Assembly: GCA_029259285.1 (NCBI GenBank)
Contig: JAPDJB010000006.1
Location: forward strand, 1 to 7,348
Origin: Candidatus Bathyarchaeota archaeon
GTDB taxonomy: Archaea; Thermoproteota; Bathyarchaeia; TCS64; B23
Direction of reading: 5' to 3'
Length of the DNA: 7,348 nt
Under the pieces are notes generated by a model, which saw nothing but the letters and a program-made list of their open reading frames with translations, made no database searches and had not been told where the DNA came from. Below are positions 6,263 to 7,348 of the stretch, piece after piece. The first letter of the stretch is position 1. Each line of letters starts with the position of its first letter. A program made the position numbers and the translations under genes.

Positions 6263-7067
6263 CCCCTCCATATAGACCCATAGATGGTAATAGCCATCCA
6301 TCCCGACCGCCGATGAGTTCAAATCGATAGGTTCTGCCCGAAGGGGGATAATGGACTACGGCCCATAGGCTCCACGCTCTCATCGATATGAGAGCCCTAA
6401 TCAGACGCTCTAGATGCTCGGCCCTTGAGCTGGGCCTAGCCCTCGATGGAAGTCTAACATCGATCCGAGTCTCACCCCCAACCTCCTCGACGTAGCATTC
6501 ACCTAGAGGTCTACAAAGCCATTCGAGGTCGTCGGGGCGGCCATGGTATCGTAGATCCATCTCCACGGCGTGTATCAGCAGCGTAGTGGTGAGAGCCAAG
6601 TTATACTCCCTCAGGAGCTCCATCGGCTCAGGCGGATCGAAGTCTGCGAGGTAGTGCTCCTCCTCCAAGTCGGCGTAGAGACTCTCATCCAAATCCTCGG
6701 CTGTGACGCCGAAGATCTCCGCAGCCTCCTCTAGGACTCTCCTCCTCTCCTCCTCGGATGCGACTCCACGGCCCCTGGTCAATCTGTAGACGAGTCTCCT
6801 CGCCTCCAGGGGTTCGACGAGGCTTCTCATCTGATAGATGCAGTGGCCGTCTAGGATTGTGGAGAGCCCCCTGACAAGCTTTGGATCATAGCTCATCAAC
6901 TCCACCTCCTCCAAGGCCTCCCAGAGCCTCCAACGCTTCTCGTCGACGTGTTCCCTATAGATGGAGATGAGACGCTCGGCGAGGGGCAGCTCGTCTCGGG
7001 CTGCGTACATCGGCCTTATACGGCCTCTGCGACGCCTAACCCTCAATAGGTTTTGGGGGAGCCTCAT
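6240..7067 (-). CDS. bax1: Bax1 (DUF790) XPB-binding protein lacking its nuclease domain
   Basis: Bax1 binds archaeal XPB and together they form a helicase-nuclease machine for DNA repair. This 275-residue form has the family N terminus LPQNLLRVRRRRGRIRPMYA (3-22), DPKLVRG (61-67), SLYADLEEE (129-137), FDPPEPMELL (143-152) and EYNLAL (154-159), then a region aligning with the Cas2-like middle part. Family members usually continue for another 100 or more residues, with YDS...E, IPDF and E-x-x-GFWTPEY motifs of the nuclease domain; none of these is present. The protein ends GGVSPSTAI, a tail read antisense through the end of rfcL. The start is ATG 7067, which overlaps the xpb stop as ATGA and has GGAGGAGG 5 bases upstream. 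XPB contact may be kept, but DNA cutting should be lost. Confidence 0.88.
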   Translation of the reverse strand: MRLPQNLLRVRRRRGRIRPMYAARDELPLAERLISIYREHVDEKRWRLWEALEEVELMSYDPKLVRGLSTILDGHCIYQMRSLVEPLEARRLVYRLTRGRGVASEEERRRVLEEAAEIFGVTAEDLDESLYADLEEEHYLADFDPPEPMELLREYNLALTTTLLIHAVEMDLRYHGRPDDLEWLCRPLGECYVEEVGGETRIDVRLPSRARPSSRAEHLERLIRALISMRAWSLWAVVHYPPSGRTYRFELIGGRDGWLLPSMGLYGGVSPSTAI

Positions 7068-7348
7068 CCACGCCTCCTCCGGCTCATACCTATCTCAGCC
7101 GTCCCCCTCGAAACCAGCTCTATAAGCCTCGCCCGCTTCCCACGGCGCTTCCTAAGTATGCGTCCTAGACGCTGTATGAACTCCCTGCTACTCCCAGTGC
7201 CGCTTATTATAACGGCGATGGAGGCGTCTGGAACGTCGACCCCCTCCTCCAGGACTCGGCTGGTTACGATTCTGAGATATCTCCCCTCCCTAAAGCCGTC
7301 TAGGATCTCTTCACGCTCAGCCTTCGCCGTCCTATGCGTTATGGCCGG
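7064..7348 (-). CDS. xpb: XPB-type DNA repair helicase, C-terminal end (5' part missing)
   Basis: The last 94 residues of an SF2 helicase are visible, entering from the right edge of the window. They contain motif V, RIVTSRVLEEGVDVP (26-40), and motif VI, REFIQRLGRILR (55-66), typical of the second RecA-like domain of archaeal XPB/Rad25, and end in a basic tail GMSRRRRG. XPB unwinds or translocates DNA using ATP and works with Bax1, whose start overlaps the xpb stop as ATGA; this tandem is a known archaeal pair and supports the identification. The Walker motifs and the damage-recognition domain lie outside the window, so completeness cannot be judged. Confidence 0.9.
   Translation of the reverse strand, partial: PAITHRTAKAEREEILDGFREGRYLRIVTSRVLEEGVDVPDASIAVIISGTGSSREFIQRLGRILRKRRGKRARLIELVSRGTAEIGMSRRRRG
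7073..7080 (-). promoter_or_regulatory. Ribosome binding site of bax1
   Basis: GGAGGAGG on the minus strand, inside the end of xpb, lies 5 bases before ATG at 7067 and fixes the bax1 start. Confidence 0.6.

Noticed and set aside
1..7348. tRNA or rRNA genes, CRISPR arrays, insertion sequences, inteins
   Set aside because: I saw no cloverleaf-like stretch, no regularly spaced direct repeats, no transposase or terminal repeats, and no interruption of the Walker or other conserved motifs.

Overview
The window is archaeal chromosome. It carries an archaeal-type glutamate dehydrogenase, a methanogen-type [NiFe]-hydrogenase small subunit (MvhG), both replication factor C clamp-loader subunits (rfcS, rfcL), and an archaeal XPB helicase with its partner Bax1. 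Promoters look like archaeal TATA elements. Codons are rich in AGG, ATA and GAG and the DNA is moderately GC-rich, as in many thermophiles. I infer a TACK-type lineage (for example Bathyarchaeia or a relative), but the sequence does not settle this.

Layout. Positions 1-765 (minus): mvhG, incomplete, running off the left edge. Positions 766-970: a divergent control region with a TATA box for mvhG and two small inverted repeats upstream of gdhA. Positions 971-2221 (plus): gdhA. Positions 2222-2447: a short spacer and a 37-codon open frame that resembles only the first residues of an NfnA/SudB flavoprotein. Positions 2440-3831 (plus): gltA (SudA/NfnB-like flavoprotein). Positions 3868-6262 (plus): rfcS and rfcL, overlapping, apparently from their own near-leaderless promoter. 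Positions 6240-7348 (minus): the 3' end of xpb and then bax1, overlapping as ATGA and converging on rfcL.

How they work together. MvhG passes electrons from H2 through Fe-S clusters. GltA is an FAD/Fe-S NAD(P)H oxidoreductase. GDH interconverts 2-oxoglutarate plus ammonia and glutamate with NAD(P)H, so the left half concerns electron flow and nitrogen assimilation. The right half is DNA replication and repair: RfcS and RfcL load PCNA, and XPB-Bax1 is a helicase-nuclease pair.

Most unusual points. (1) Bax1 ends before its nuclease domain. (2) It does so exactly where it meets rfcL, whose product also lacks the usual C-terminal tail with a PCNA-binding motif, which suggests one deletion joined two convergent genes. 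(3) RfcL carries an insertion of about 65-70 residues with a GGSWD...RRWIV motif and has lost the sensor-1 asparagine. (4) A probable nfnA/sudB remnant is coupled to gltA.
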